DNA of 64,000 nucleotides from Acetispira formosa (nom. nud.) (lineage in GTDB: Bacteria > Desulfobacterota > Desulfarculia > Adiutricales > Adiutricaceae). This document shows, one piece after another, positions 17,081 to 26,138 of the stretch. A program made the position numbers and the translations under genes. The notes beneath the pieces were generated by a model that was not told the origin of the DNA, did not search any database, and saw nothing but the letters and a program-made list of their open reading frames with translations. The DNA lies in NCBI GenBank assembly GCA_023525915.1, contig CP026657.1, positions 3,930,001-3,994,000 of the forward strand. The letters are read 5' to 3'. Numbering within the stretch: the stretch's first letter is position 1; the number at the start of each line of letters is the position of its first letter.

Positions 17081-18370
17081 TCAGGCCAGATCCCAGCCCA
17101 GCTTGGCCGCGAAAACCACAGCCACCAGACACACGGTCAGATTTAGCTCACGAGCCCGGCCGGAGGCGGTCTTCATCAGGAGATAGGTCAGCCAGGCAAT
17201 GGCCAGGCTGTCGGAAATCTTCCATGACAGGCCGATCAGCACCACTACCATAATGGCCGGAAAAGATTCGGTGGCGTCTTTAAAATCAATCCTGGTTAGG
17301 GGCGACAGCATGTACCAGCCCACCACCACCAAGGCCGGGGCCACAGCCGCGAAGGGAATGGCCAGAAAGATGGGGGCGCAGAACAGGGCCACCCCGAAAC
17401 AGGCGGCGGTGGTCAGGGCGGTCAGGCCGGTGCGTCCGCCGGAGGCCACCCCGGTGCCGCTCTCACCATAGGCGGTGTTGGGGGATATACCCAACAGGCC
17501 GCTGGCGATCATGGCCAGTGAATCGGCCACAAAGGCCCGGCCCATTTTATGCCGCCAGCGGGCTTCCTCTTCCGCGCCCATGATGCTGAACAGGCCCAGG
17601 AAGCCGGCCAGGCTGTCAAAAATAGCCAGAAACAGAAAGACCAGCACCACCGAGAAAAAATCGGGCGTGGTGATCAGGGAGAAATCGAAATTCAGGGCCA
17701 GCGCGGCCGGGCTGGGCGGCAGGCTGAACAGGCCGCCGCTTTCCGGCAGCACGGTCACGCCCATGGGAATGCCGACGATCGTAGTCAGGATGATTCCGGC
17801 CAGAACGGCATAGCGGAAATTCATGGCCAGAAGGGTGGCGGTGATGAAGAGGCCGACAAAGACCAGCCGCACGGAAGGGGAGTGAAGGTCGCCCAAGGAC
17901 GGCAGCCCGGCGGTGAAAACCACGGCCTGGCTGTTGATCAGGCCGATTCCGGCGATGAGTATGCCCACGCCGCCGCAGACGGCGAATTGCAGTGATTGGG
18001 GAATATCGCGCAGAATTCTTTCGCGAATGGGTGAAAGGGAGATGAGGAAGAACAGCACCCCGGCGACCAGAACGGCGCTGACGGCCTGAGGCCAGCTATA
18101 GCCCATAGCCAGGATGACCACAAAGGCGAAAATGGCGTTAATGCCCATGCCGGGGGCCACGGCGAAAGGGAGGTTGGCCACCAGGGCCATGATCAGAGAG
18201 CCGATAATGGCGGCCAGGGCTGTGGCGGTGAAGAGGGCTTCAGGCGGCCCGCCGGCCATGGCCAGAATGGCCGGGTTGGCGGCCAGGACATAAACCATGG
18301 CGCAGAAAGTGGTGAGGCCCGCGCTGATTTCCACCAGCGGAGTGGTGTTGTGTTCCTTCAGTTTAAACAT
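17081..18370 (-). CDS. NCS2-family (AzgA-like) nucleobase permease under a cobalamin riboswitch
   Basis: A 429-residue membrane protein with 12 or more hydrophobic segments. It matches the AzgA branch of the NCS2 family, which imports adenine, guanine and hypoxanthine by proton symport: N-terminal TTPLVEISAGLTTFCAMVYV, then NLPFAVAPGMGINAIFAF, SLAGFLGL and PNTAYGESGTGVASGGRTGL. The ATG at 18370 follows GGGAG. Upstream lie a terminator and a cobalamin riboswitch (18442-18705), which normally represses transport or synthesis genes when B12 is plentiful. A purine-type permease under B12 control suggests uptake of a corrinoid lower-ligand base (adenine or a benzimidazole); this is inference. Confidence 0.92.
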   Translation of the reverse strand: MFKLKEHNTTPLVEISAGLTTFCAMVYVLAANPAILAMAGGPPEALFTATALAAIIGSLIMALVANLPFAVAPGMGINAIFAFVVILAMGYSWPQAVSAVLVAGVLFFLISLSPIRERILRDIPQSLQFAVCGGVGILIAGIGLINSQAVVFTAGLPSLGDLHSPSVRLVFVGLFITATLLAMNFRYAVLAGIILTTIVGIPMGVTVLPESGGLFSLPPSPAALALNFDFSLITTPDFFSVVLVFLFLAIFDSLAGFLGLFSIMGAEEEARWRHKMGRAFVADSLAMIASGLLGISPNTAYGESGTGVASGGRTGLTALTTAACFGVALFCAPIFLAIPFAAVAPALVVVGWYMLSPLTRIDFKDATESFPAIMVVVLIGLSWKISDSLAIAWLTYLLMKTASGRARELNLTVCLVAVVFAAKLGWDLA

Positions 18371-18441
18371 GACGATTCTCCCGTGAGAGCCGCCGGGAGG
18401 CTGGACCCCGGCGTTGTTGTAATACGGCGGTGTGGGCTTCT

Positions 18442-18490
18442 GTTAAAAAACAAAAGCCCCCGGCCGCCGCGAACGGCTGCCAAGGGGGTC
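18442..18490 (-). terminator. Riboswitch-associated intrinsic terminator
   Basis: On the minus strand CCCCC, GGC and GCCG pair with CGGC, GCC and GGGGG around a UUCG tetraloop, then TTTTGTTTTTT. It lies between the cobalamin aptamer and the permease start, 60 bases from the aptamer and 70 from the ATG, as expected for the expression platform. Confidence 0.88.
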
Positions 18491-18552
18491 TTTACCTTCA
18501 ACCACCAGGTATGCGTACTCCCGCCGGGGACTCGCCGGTTTTCAAGGGAGTT

Positions 18553-18705
18553 GTTCATCCGGTCTTCTGGCTTACGGATCGTCCAACCTGGCTCCGCCTT
18601 CCCGATTTGTCAATCAGTGGCCGGCCCATGAGGGCCAGGAGCGGCTGTCCCCGTTTACAGCGGCGGGTCCGCCACGGAATTTCACCGTGTTCCGAGAGAA
18701 TGAAC
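18553..18705 (-). promoter_or_regulatory. Cobalamin riboswitch aptamer
   Basis: Read on the minus strand, the conserved blocks occur in the right order: GGTGAAATTCC, GCGGACCCGCCGCTGTAA, GCCACTG, GGGAAGGCGG, and the B12 box AAGCCAGAAGACC. The ends GTTCAT and ATGAAC pair as P1. The order and spacing fit the class I cobalamin aptamer. The next gene downstream on the same strand is the NCS2 permease, with an intrinsic terminator between. Confidence 0.95.
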
Positions 18706-18794
18706 GGATTAATTTTAGCAGGAAAGCGGGTGAATAGCAACCGCTTCCGTGAAAATTTGCAGGGTGATCGTTTGGAAACGGCAAAGGTGAAACC

Positions 18795-18942
18795 CGGCCG
18801 TGCGGGCGAAAAAATTTCTGACGTCGCTCGTAATTTTCTCTTATTCCCGGCCGGGTGGCTTCATAGGCGTTCTGTTCTATCCGTGCCCGTCCGGGGAGCA
18901 AAATTACGAGCGACTTACAGAAAATTTTTCGCCCGCACGGCC
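18795..18942 (-). repeat. 146-base palindromic repeat (IR146), copy 2
   Basis: Inverted relative to 2981-3126 and 36780-36925: reads GTGCGGGCGAAAAAATTTCT, GTCGCTCGTAATTTTCTC, then GCAAAATTACGAGCGACTT. It lies upstream of the cobalamin riboswitch and the divergent aminotransferase operon. The rest of 18943-19170 holds nothing recognisable. Confidence 0.85.
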
Positions 18943-19170
18943 TGGTCAGTGTCGGCATTTGGTGCCTATTGCGGAATTTCACGGCCTCGCCCTCCGGGTT
19001 TTACCCCAAGCTTTTTTGAGCGGTTGTCCCATAAAAATTTTCGAGCGGCGTTTTATTATTATTTGAGATTAAAAACGAAAAACTTTCAGAAAAGTAAAAC
19101 ATCCACCCCGATGTTTGATCTATCCGCAATTTTTTCTTCATATCAGCGCCTACGGCCGTGAGCGGCGGGG

Positions 19171-19200
19171 TTGACTCATCATTGACCGGCGGTGTAAAAT
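19171..19200 (+). promoter_or_regulatory. Promoter of the aminotransferase-hom cluster
   Basis: TTGACT (19171-19176) and TAAAAT (19195-19200) with an 18-base spacer, about 50 bases ahead of the aminotransferase ATG. Confidence 0.55.
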
Positions 19201-19251
19201 CACACCTTTACCGCACGCTCTTCAGGGAGAGTATATGTAAGGATTTGTACG

Positions 19252-20430
19252 ATGAGCCTTTTTGAATTTCAGAGAATGAAGCGTCTGCCGCCCTATGTTT
19301 TCGCCACGGTCATCGAATCGAAAATGGCCGCCCGCCGCGCCGGGGAAGACATTATCGATCTCGGCATGGGCAACCCCGATATGGGCACGCCCAAACACAT
19401 CGTTGAAAAACTTTTGGAAGCGTCCCAGAAAGAAACCAATCACCGCTATTCGGCTTCCAAGGGCATCACCAAGCTCCGCCACGCCATTGCCAACTGGTAT
19501 GGCCGACGCTATGGCGTCGATCTGGACCCGGACACTGAAGCGGTGGTGACCATGGGCGCCAAAGAAGGTCTGGCCCACCTGACCCTGGCCACCATCACGC
19601 CCGGCGAGGTGGTGCTGGCCCCGGACCCGACCTATCCCATTCACTCTTACGCGGCCATTATCGCCGGCGGCGATTTGCGGAGCGTCCCTATCGGGCCGGA
19701 CCGCGATTTTTTCGAAGATCTTCAGATAGCCGTGCGCCAGACCTGGCCGCGCCCGCGCATGCTGGTCATCTCCTTTCCCCACAACCCCACCGGAACCGTG
19801 GTGGAGCTGGATTTTTTCGAAAAGGTGGTGGATTTCTGCAAAGAGCACCAAATCCTTCTGGTTCACGATCTGGCTTACGCCGACCTGTGTTTTGACGACT
19901 ATAAGGCTCCCAGCCTTCTCCAGGTCAAGGGGGCCAAGGATATCGGGGTGGAAGCGTTTTCCATGTCCAAAAGCTACAGCATGGCCGGGTGGCGCATCGG
20001 CTATGTCTGCGGGAACAAGGAAATGGTCGCGGCCCTCACCCGCATCAAGAGCTATCTCGACTATGGCGCGTTCCAGCCCATTCAGATCGCCTCCATCATC
20101 GCCCTGAACGAAGGGCAGGAATGTGTGGATGAAATCGTCTCCATCTACAAGGAGCGCCGCGACGCCCTGTGTGACGGCTTGGCCAGGGCCGGCTGGCCCG
20201 TCCACATCCCCAAGGGGGCCATGTTTATCTGGGCCAAAATCCCGGAACGCTTCAGCCACCTCGATTCAGTCGAGTTTTCCAAAATGCTCATTCGCGAGGC
20301 CAAGGTGGCCGTCTCCCCCGGCCTGGGCTTCGGGATGGGCGGTGAGGGCTATGTCCGTTTCGCCCTGGTGGAGAATGTTCAGCGCATAAATCAGGCGATC
20401 AGGGGCATTAAGAAAGTTTTTTCAGAATAA
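19252..20430 (+). CDS. Class I/II aminotransferase (AlaC/DapL-like)
   Basis: A 392-residue PLP enzyme of fold type I. It resembles AlaC-type alanine aminotransferases and LL-diaminopimelate aminotransferase-like proteins: [18 protein letters not shown] at the N-terminus, [15 protein letters not shown], the PLP-binding Lys in [15 protein letters not shown], and a C-terminal arginine in [17 protein letters not shown] precedes the ATG at 19252. It lies 110 bases upstream of homoserine dehydrogenase, an arrangement I know from other proteobacteria, which supports a role in alanine or aspartate-family amino acid metabolism. Exact substrate unresolved. Confidence 0.88.
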   Translation: MSLFEFQRMKRLPPYVFATVIESKMAARRAGEDIIDLGMGNPDMGTPKHIVEKLLEASQKETNHRYSASKGITKLRHAIANWYGRRYGVDLDPDTEAVVTMGAKEGLAHLTLATITPGEVVLAPDPTYPIHSYAAIIAGGDLRSVPIGPDRDFFEDLQIAVRQTWPRPRMLVISFPHNPTGTVVELDFFEKVVDFCKEHQILLVHDLAYADLCFDDYKAPSLLQVKGAKDIGVEAFSMSKSYSMAGWRIGYVCGNKEMVAALTRIKSYLDYGAFQPIQIASIIALNEGQECVDEIVSIYKERRDALCDGLARAGWPVHIPKGAMFIWAKIPERFSHLDSVEFSKMLIREAKVAVSPGLGFGMGGEGYVRFALVENVQRINQAIRGIKKVFSE

Positions 20431-20542
20431 GCTCGGACGGCCATAAGCCCCTCACCGGCAAGGATATCATCAACCACAGGCAGACCGGTCTGATACGGCC
20501 GGTCTCAGCTTTCACCGGAACTTCACCAAGGAAAACAGTATC

Positions 20543-21874
20543 GTGAACACCTCACAAACAACAGTCGGCCTTCTGGGCTGCGGCAACGTCGGGGCCGGTG
20601 TGGCCAGAATGCTCATTGAAGACCGCGATTTCATCAATCAGAAACTTGGCTGGCCCCTTTCGCTGGCCAAAATCGCGGTGCGCGACGCCAGCAGCCGCCG
20701 TCCCTGGACTCCGCCCCGGGAGCTGCTTACCACCGATCCCTATGAAATTGTCGGCAATCCCGATATCGAGGTGGTGGCCGAACTGATGGGCGGCATTGAA
20801 CCGGCCCGCACTCTGGTGATGAAAGCCATTGCCAGCGGCCAGCATGTGGTCACGGCCAACAAAGCCCTCTTGGCCCTGCACGGCCGCGAGATTTTCGAAG
20901 CGGCCGCCGCCCACAAGGTCGAAGTCATGTTTGAAGCGGCCGTGGCCGGAGGCATTCCCATTATCCGCACCCTCAAAGAGGGGCTGTCGGCTAATCGCAT
21001 TCATTATTTTTTTGGTATCCTAAACGGCACCACCAATTATATTCTAAGCCGCATGACCCGTGAGGGACTGGATTTCGCTACCGCCCTGGCCGCCGCCCAA
21101 AAAGCCGGTTACGCTGAGGCCGATCCCACTTTCGATGTGGAAGGTTTCGACGCGGCCCACAAGCTGATAATCCTCACCGCCCTGGCTTACGGCGTGCTGC
21201 CCAGCCTGGACGACATTCATGTCGAGGGCATCAGCCGACTGACTCCAGAGGATTTTCACTTTGCCCGTGAACTGGGTTTCGTCATAAAACTTCTGGCCAT
21301 GTCCTCCCGCGATCAGGAGGGCCGCCTGGAGGTGCGTCTGCATCCGGCCATGCTGCCCCAGGACAGCCTCCTGGCCGGTATCGGCGGGGCCATGAACGCG
21401 GTTCACATTTCCGGCCACGCTGTGGGCGACATTCTGCTCAATGGACCCGGCGCGGGCATGATGCCCACGGCCAGCTCGGTGCTGGCCGACATGGTGGAAC
21501 TGGCCCGCGCGGCCAGAGCCAACTGCTCGGCCCGCGTTCCGGCTCTGGGCTGGTGCCGCCTTTCAGACGAACGGCCCAAACCCATGAGCGAAGTCTCCAC
21601 CGCTTACTACCTGCGTTTCACCGTGCTGGACCGCCCCGGCGTTCTGGCTCGTATTGCCGGAATTTTCGCGGAAAAAGGTATCAGCATTGCCCAGGTGATT
21701 CAGAAGAGCGCCGCCCCAGGTGAGGAGGCTGTGCCGCTGGTGATGCTGACCCACACGGCCGCCGAGCGCGATATGAACGCGGCCCTGAAAGAGGCCGACG
21801 ACCTTGATTCCGTGATTGAATCAACCATGCTCATCAGGGTCGAGGAGCGTTGCGCGGCGCGCGGCGCGGCGTAG
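20543..21874 (+). CDS. hom: Homoserine dehydrogenase with ACT domain
   Basis: Reduces aspartate semialdehyde to homoserine, the branch point to threonine and methionine. The 443-residue protein starts at a GTG (20543) after AAGGAA. The Rossmann motif GLLGCGNVGAGVAR is at residues 9-22; the catalytic domain holds GILNGTTNYILSRM, AQKAGYAEADPTFDVEG and DAAHKLIILTALAYG. The C-terminus (from about 350, YLRFTVLDRPGVLARIAGIF) is an ACT domain, usually giving feedback inhibition by threonine. It lies between an aminotransferase and a proposed homoserine kinase. Confidence 0.96.
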   Translation: MNTSQTTVGLLGCGNVGAGVARMLIEDRDFINQKLGWPLSLAKIAVRDASSRRPWTPPRELLTTDPYEIVGNPDIEVVAELMGGIEPARTLVMKAIASGQHVVTANKALLALHGREIFEAAAAHKVEVMFEAAVAGGIPIIRTLKEGLSANRIHYFFGILNGTTNYILSRMTREGLDFATALAAAQKAGYAEADPTFDVEGFDAAHKLIILTALAYGVLPSLDDIHVEGISRLTPEDFHFARELGFVIKLLAMSSRDQEGRLEVRLHPAMLPQDSLLAGIGGAMNAVHISGHAVGDILLNGPGAGMMPTASSVLADMVELARAARANCSARVPALGWCRLSDERPKPMSEVSTAYYLRFTVLDRPGVLARIAGIFAEKGISIAQVIQKSAAPGEEAVPLVMLTHTAAERDMNAALKEADDLDSVIESTMLIRVEERCAARGAA

Positions 21875-21903
21875 ATGAAAATCTGTGTGAATGGCGTTTG
21901 ACC

Positions 21904-22066
21904 GCAGTCGGGAGAAATGTTTTTGCCCGGCTCCGTTCCGGGGGTCTTTAGTCACGGAGCCGGGCAAAAACATTTCTCCCGACTGCTGCCTGGTAAGCTC
22001 CCCCCCGCCTGGAAAGTGTGCATAGCCCGAGTGGGAGCCGGAATGAAAACTTCCGGCTTCCGGCGG
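21904..22066. repeat. Two-hairpin repeat with a collapsed second hairpin
   Basis: A perfect 83-base B-type palindrome (21904-21986; arms GCAGTCGGGAGAAATG..., loop TCCGGGGGTCTTTAGTC) is followed by a spacer containing CTGGAAAGTGTGCATAGC, also present at the 2721-2939 element. Then comes only a remnant of the A-type hairpin (GGGAGCCGGAATGAAAAC then TTCCGGCTTCCGGCGG). The middle of the second hairpin has been lost. Confidence 0.88.
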
Positions 22067-22154
22067 GATAAATGTGTGAATGTTTTTATTATACTGAATT
22101 ATTCAGGCGACTCCCCCTTGGGGCAGTCGCCGATTAAATGTTGAGAGGATTGTG

Positions 22155-23369
22155 ATGAAATACCTGCTTTTGATCGGAGACGGCATGGGTGACTGGCCTC
22201 AGGCGGCCTTGGGCGGCAAAACGCCCCTGGCGGCCGCTGAGACCGGAAACCTTGATTTTATGGCTCAAAACGGCACGCTGGGCCTGGCCCGCACCGTGCC
22301 GGAGGGCATGCCTCCCGGCTCCGATGTGGCCATTATGTCTCTGATGGGGTATAATCCTCAAGGGATACTCACCGGCCGAGGCCCCTTGGAAGCGGCCAGC
22401 ATGAAAATCGAGACCGCGCCGGATGAGCTGGTATTCAGAATGAATCTGGTGACCTTGGGGCATGAGGGAGATTCTCACTACATGCGCAACCACGCGGCCG
22501 GGAACATCCCCAGCGAGGATGCGGCTGAACTGGTGGAAGCTTTGGCCAAAGAGCTGCCCCTCACCGAGGGCCAGAGGCTCTTTTCCGGGGTCAGTTATCG
22601 CCACCTGTTCACCTGGCCCGGAATGAAGCCGGCCGACGTGCCCTCCATTCCGCCCCATGATTTCCGCGATCAGGAGGTTTCGCACCTCTTGAACGACCCG
22701 GCCGCCAAGCCGTTGATGGACCTGGCCAAAGCTTCATGGGAGATTTTAGGCAGCCACCCGGTCAACCGGAAGAGGGGGGCCGAGGGCCTGCCTCCGGCCA
22801 ACTCCATCTGGCTGTGGGGGCCGGGCCTCCGGCCGCAGGTGAAAACCTATCAGGAACGCTGGGGCGTGACCGGGGCCACTGTCTCGGCTGTCGATCTCAT
22901 CAAGGGGCTGGGCATCCTCACCGGTTTGGAGCGCATTGATGTGCCCGGAGCCACCGGCTGGCTGGACACAAACTATGAGGGCAAGGTCAAGGCCACGCTC
23001 GAGGCGCTGGAGAAATACGATTATGTGGTGGTGCATATCGAAGCGCCGGACGAATGCTCCCATCAGGGGCTTTTGGATATGAAGCTTAAAGCCATCAGCG
23101 AATTTGATTCCAAGGTGGTGGGGCCGCTTCTGAGCGCCATGCCCCGCTTTGGCGAGGAATTTCGCATTCTGGCCGCCTGCGATCACTTTACGCCCCTGGA
23201 ACTGAAGACGCACTCGGCCGAGCCGGTGCCTTTCATTCTCTACAGCTCCACAGTCGGAGAGCTGAAACCTTCAGGGCTGACCTATGATGAGGCTAACGCC
23301 GCCTCCACCGGAGTGCTGGTCGATCCCGGCGCGGAGCTGGGCCATTTGTTGTTCGGACAGGAAAAATGA
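22155..23369 (+). CDS. Proposed homoserine kinase (ApgM-like, alkaline phosphatase superfamily)
   Basis: A 404-residue protein of the cofactor-independent phosphoglycerate mutase (ApgM) family. Its position directly after hom matches the group described as a proposed homoserine kinase, making O-phosphohomoserine for threonine synthesis. Visible metal and nucleophile motifs are LLIGDGMGDWP at the start, PPGSDVAIMSLMGYNP, HIEAPDECSHQG and AACDHFTP. The ATG at 22155 follows GAGAGG. No classical thrB occurs in the window. A phosphoglycerate mutase role remains possible. Confidence 0.85.
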   Translation: MKYLLLIGDGMGDWPQAALGGKTPLAAAETGNLDFMAQNGTLGLARTVPEGMPPGSDVAIMSLMGYNPQGILTGRGPLEAASMKIETAPDELVFRMNLVTLGHEGDSHYMRNHAAGNIPSEDAAELVEALAKELPLTEGQRLFSGVSYRHLFTWPGMKPADVPSIPPHDFRDQEVSHLLNDPAAKPLMDLAKASWEILGSHPVNRKRGAEGLPPANSIWLWGPGLRPQVKTYQERWGVTGATVSAVDLIKGLGILTGLERIDVPGATGWLDTNYEGKVKATLEALEKYDYVVVHIEAPDECSHQGLLDMKLKAISEFDSKVVGPLLSAMPRFGEEFRILAACDHFTPLELKTHSAEPVPFILYSSTVGELKPSGLTYDEANAASTGVLVDPGAELGHLLFGQEK

Positions 23370-23791
23370 CTACCAAGAGACCACAAGACACCTTTGTCGC
23401 CACCAGTTGCCACCGCGTTCTTTACGCGGATACCGATGCTATGGGCATAGTTTATAACGGCGCCTATTTCCGCTTCTTCGAGCGCGCCCGCGATGAATAT
23501 CTTCGCCAGCGGGGCATGCCTTATTCCGCGATTGAGGCCAAAGGCCTCAGCACCCCGCTGACGGAGGCCTTTGCCCATTATTATTCGTCATTCCACTATG
23601 ATGAGATGATCAGCATGGAATGCTGGATATCGCAGATCAAGCGGGCCAGCTTCCGCTTCGAATACCGGCTGTTTCTGGATGAAAAGCCGGAAGAGACCAA
23701 AGTGGCCGGTTACACCACTCTGGCCGTGGTTGACCGCTCAACCCAGAAGGTCTGTAAAATTCCCGATTGGATGCTGGAGCTTCTTAAATAG
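23366..23791 (+). CDS. YbgC/FadM-type acyl-CoA thioesterase
   Basis: A 141-residue hotdog-fold thioesterase. The family signature is YADTDAMGIVYNGAYFRFFE, with the catalytic Asp in the DTDAMG segment, followed by ARDEYLRQRG. The start overlaps the previous stop codon (ATGA), so translation is coupled to the homoserine kinase-like gene. Family members hydrolyse 4-hydroxybenzoyl-CoA or short acyl-CoAs; the real substrate is unknown and the link to threonine synthesis may be only positional. Confidence 0.87.
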   Translation: MTTKRPQDTFVATSCHRVLYADTDAMGIVYNGAYFRFFERARDEYLRQRGMPYSAIEAKGLSTPLTEAFAHYYSSFHYDEMISMECWISQIKRASFRFEYRLFLDEKPEETKVAGYTTLAVVDRSTQKVCKIPDWMLELLK

Positions 23792-24119
23792 GGCCTCAAA
23801 AGTCCTTGCGTATAAACAGCCGGCAGGTCCGTTAAAATGCGCAAAAACTTATGTCGCTCAGTATAAATAGGGCCCGGCCAAAATCAGGCGGGATGGCTAT
23901 GGCCCAGCAGTTCTAATTATGGCCAACGCCGCCGCATAAAGCCGGGGTCGAGCGCGGCGAGACGGAGCGCCAGCGACTGGTTTTGACGCGAAAAAGGCCG
24001 TTTGCGAAACAAAAACCACGCTTTTTGTGCAGCGGAGGGGCCGCAAGTTTAAGGGAAAAAGCCATAATTGGAATCGCTGGTATAAACCGTCCCGCCTTGG
24101 CCTCTGTGAGGAGATTGAG
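23792..24119. other. Intergenic region holding an inverted 120-base repeat
   Basis: No gene. The repeat at 23950-24070 occupies most of it. The bases ahead of 24120 contain the GAGGAG ribosome site of the next gene. Confidence 0.7.
23950..24070 (-). repeat. 120-base interspersed repeat, inverted copy
   Basis: Reverse complement of the family core: GACGGAGCGCCAGCGACTGG, then AACAAAAACCACGCTTTTTG. GCCATAATTGGAATCGCTGG follows and resembles the segment at 7019-7038. Confidence 0.78.
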
Positions 24120-24635
24120 ATGAGCGAAATGAATATATTGAAAGAGCTTGGCCGCCTGAGCGCGGCTGATTGGGATAAAATAATAATCAGGGCCGGTGAG
24201 CTTATGGCCAGCCATAGGTTTGGATGCTCGGAAGCTCTGCTCCTGGCTTTCCAGGAAACTTTCGGAACGCGGTATATTCCCCAGGCGGCGGTGGCCATGA
24301 GCAGCGCCTTTCGCGGCGGTATGGGCGGCGGAGGCTGCACCTGCGGCGCGTTGGCCGGGGGACAGATGGTGCTGGGTTCGGTTTTCGGGTATCGCGGCAA
24401 TGCCGACGGTGAACAGGACAAGGAGTCGACGGCCAAAGCCCGCGCCTTGTTCAAAGAACTGCACGACCGCTTTCGCGACATGCATAAGTCCACCTGCTGC
24501 CGGGTGCTGACCAAGGGCCTGGCCCATGACGCGCCGGAGCGAAAGGCCCAATGCGAGCAACTGGTCAAGGCCGCCGCCGGGCTGGCCGGAGGAATCATTG
24601 CCAGGGAAGCCTCCGAGGCCGTCAACGCCTGCTGA
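24120..24635 (+). CDS. C_GCAxxG_C_C family redox protein
   Basis: A 171-residue cytoplasmic protein of the family named for its conserved Cys pattern: FGCSEALLLAF near residue 37, GGGGCTCGALAGG near residues 64-76, then STCCRVL and QCEQLV near the C-terminus. The family is common in anaerobes and is thought to be redox-active or to bind a metal or cluster, but its function is not established. The ATG at 24120 follows GAGGAG. A 22-codon ORF and a membrane kinase follow within 13 bases, suggesting co-transcription. Confidence 0.85.
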   Translation: MSEMNILKELGRLSAADWDKIIIRAGELMASHRFGCSEALLLAFQETFGTRYIPQAAVAMSSAFRGGMGGGGCTCGALAGGQMVLGSVFGYRGNADGEQDKESTAKARALFKELHDRFRDMHKSTCCRVLTKGLAHDAPERKAQCEQLVKAAAGLAGGIIAREASEAVNAC

Positions 24636-24648
24636 GAGCAGAGTGTTT

Positions 24649-24717
24649 ATGAGTAAAACACCTAACATTATAAAATTCGGCGGTTCCGGCGGACCGCTTT
24701 CAGGCGGTGCGCTGTGA
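24649..24717 (+). CDS. 22-residue ORF overlapping the first LytS-like kinase
   Basis: ATG at 24649 to TGA at 24715-24717 encodes 22 residues beginning MSKTPNIIKFGGSGG, rich in Gly. Its stop overlaps the GTG start of the kinase by two bases, so translation would be coupled. An ORF of exactly the same length sits before the second kinase. The ribosome site is only moderate. It could be a translated leader, a peptide signal or chance. Confidence 0.4.
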   Translation: MSKTPNIIKFGGSGGPLSGGAL

Positions 24718-26054
24718 CTGGAGCGGGATATGTGATGGTGTCGCTCCATTTGTTTTGTATCCTGCCCTCCCTTCTATTGATTATCGGAGCCTCAAGAATA
24801 CCCTCCCATCTTTCCCGCGTCTTTATCTGGATGGTTGTTTTCAACATTATGGGCATGCTGGCTGAAGCCGGAGCCTGGTATTTTGAGAATAACACGTCGC
24901 TGCTGAGTTATTACGCCGTCAGGGTGGCTGATTTTATATCTCATGTTTCCGTCTATGGTCAAATGCCCATTTTCGGGGAATACCTGTATGCCTCTCTTGA
25001 TTCCAAGCCTCCCGCGCCTCCTGTATCCCGCCGGCCCCTGCGAATCGCCTGGGCCGGAGCCGCCTTGGCCATGCTTCTTCTGGTTGTGTCGCAATTCAAC
25101 AACATGTACACCTGGTTTGATGAGCTAAACGTATATCACATTGGTGACCTGTTTTTTATATCACAGATATTTCCCCTGGGAACCTTGGTTATTATCATGT
25201 ACTTTGCCCGTCGACACCGGAACCTCATTCCGGGGCGGCAAATGGCGGCCCTGATGTTTTACGGCGTCATGTGGATTATTGACGCCGCTTCCTTCCTTCT
25301 CACCGATTTGTATTACACCATGACCTATATCGCCAGCATGCTGGGCCAGATGATTCTGTATATCAATATCCAGATGGACAAGGCCAATCAATGGGAGATG
25401 GAAGTGGCCGAGAGCCGCGCGGCCGTGATGCTAAGCCAGATAAGGCCGCATTTCCTTTTCAATGTGTTGGCGTCCATCAGCCAGCTCTGCCGGAGAGATC
25501 CGCCCAAAGCGCGCGAGGCGACAGTGCATTTTGCCAGGTATCTGCGCTCCAATATGGATTTCCTCACCAGCAAACGCGCCATTGCTTTTGAACTGGAGCT
25601 TCAGCATGTCAGGCATTACCTGTGGCTGGAAACGATGCGCTTTGAGGGAAGACTGAAGGTGGAATTTGATATCCGGGCCGAAGGTTTCCGCCTGCCGCCG
25701 CTGACGCTTCAGCCCCTGGTGGAAAATGCCGTGCGCCACGGCCTGGGCAGGAAAGAAGAGGGCGGCACCATCACCTTGCGCTCTGAAGAGCTGGAAGATG
25801 GCTGGCGAATCACGGTGGCTGACGATGGGGATGGTTTTGAACCGGTCAGCGATGATGAGGACGGCAGCGGCCATGTGAGTATCGACAATGTGCGCGGGCG
25901 GCTGGCGGCCATGAGCGGCGGATCGCTGACCATCAACAGCGCCCCCGGCCGGGGCACGGTGGCCGTCATCAGCCTCCCGAAGCCGCCGGGACGGGCGGCT
26001 GACGCGGCGGACGGCCCGAACAACATATGGAGAGGCGAAAGCCAGTTTTCATAA
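24714..26054 (+). CDS. LytS/AgrC-like membrane sensor histidine kinase, copy 1
   Basis: A 446-residue kinase with six or seven hydrophobic helices in the first 215 residues and no recognised extracellular domain. The cytoplasmic part is a His_kinase (LytS/YehU) domain with the phospho-acceptor in SQIRPHFLFNVLASISQLC, then an HATPase with LQPLVENAVRHGLG and DNVRGRLAAMSGG. The GTG start at 24714 aligns with the ATG of the tandem paralogue at 26139. Such kinases usually pair with LytTR regulators, but none is nearby. The two copies are clearly similar along their full length, pointing to tandem duplication. Confidence 0.9.
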   Translation: MTGAGYVMVSLHLFCILPSLLLIIGASRIPSHLSRVFIWMVVFNIMGMLAEAGAWYFENNTSLLSYYAVRVADFISHVSVYGQMPIFGEYLYASLDSKPPAPPVSRRPLRIAWAGAALAMLLLVVSQFNNMYTWFDELNVYHIGDLFFISQIFPLGTLVIIMYFARRHRNLIPGRQMAALMFYGVMWIIDAASFLLTDLYYTMTYIASMLGQMILYINIQMDKANQWEMEVAESRAAVMLSQIRPHFLFNVLASISQLCRRDPPKAREATVHFARYLRSNMDFLTSKRAIAFELELQHVRHYLWLETMRFEGRLKVEFDIRAEGFRLPPLTLQPLVENAVRHGLGRKEEGGTITLRSEELEDGWRITVADDGDGFEPVSDDEDGSGHVSIDNVRGRLAAMSGGSLTINSAPGRGTVAVISLPKPPGRAADAADGPNNIWRGESQFS

Positions 26055-26066
26055 CAGGAGGCTGAA

Positions 26067-26135
26067 ATGTTCGATACTTACATAAGCCGGCCTGCCGCCG
26101 CAAGCGCTTTCCGCCGTCGTTGGGATAGGGGCTGA
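26067..26135 (+). CDS. 22-residue ORF ahead of the second LytS-like kinase
   Basis: ATG at 26067 with an excellent AGGAGG site six bases upstream, ending at TGA 26133-26135, three bases before the kinase start. It encodes 22 residues: MFDTYISRPAAAS followed by an Arg-rich end. The strong ribosome site makes translation likely. It shares length and position, but not sequence, with the ORF at 24649. Confidence 0.55.
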   Translation: MFDTYISRPAAASAFRRRWDRG

Positions 26136-26138
26136 GCT

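Noticed and set aside
18350-18631. Plus-strand frames across the riboswitch region
   Set aside because: They overlap the cobalamin aptamer and its terminator on the other strand and have no domain or ribosome site.
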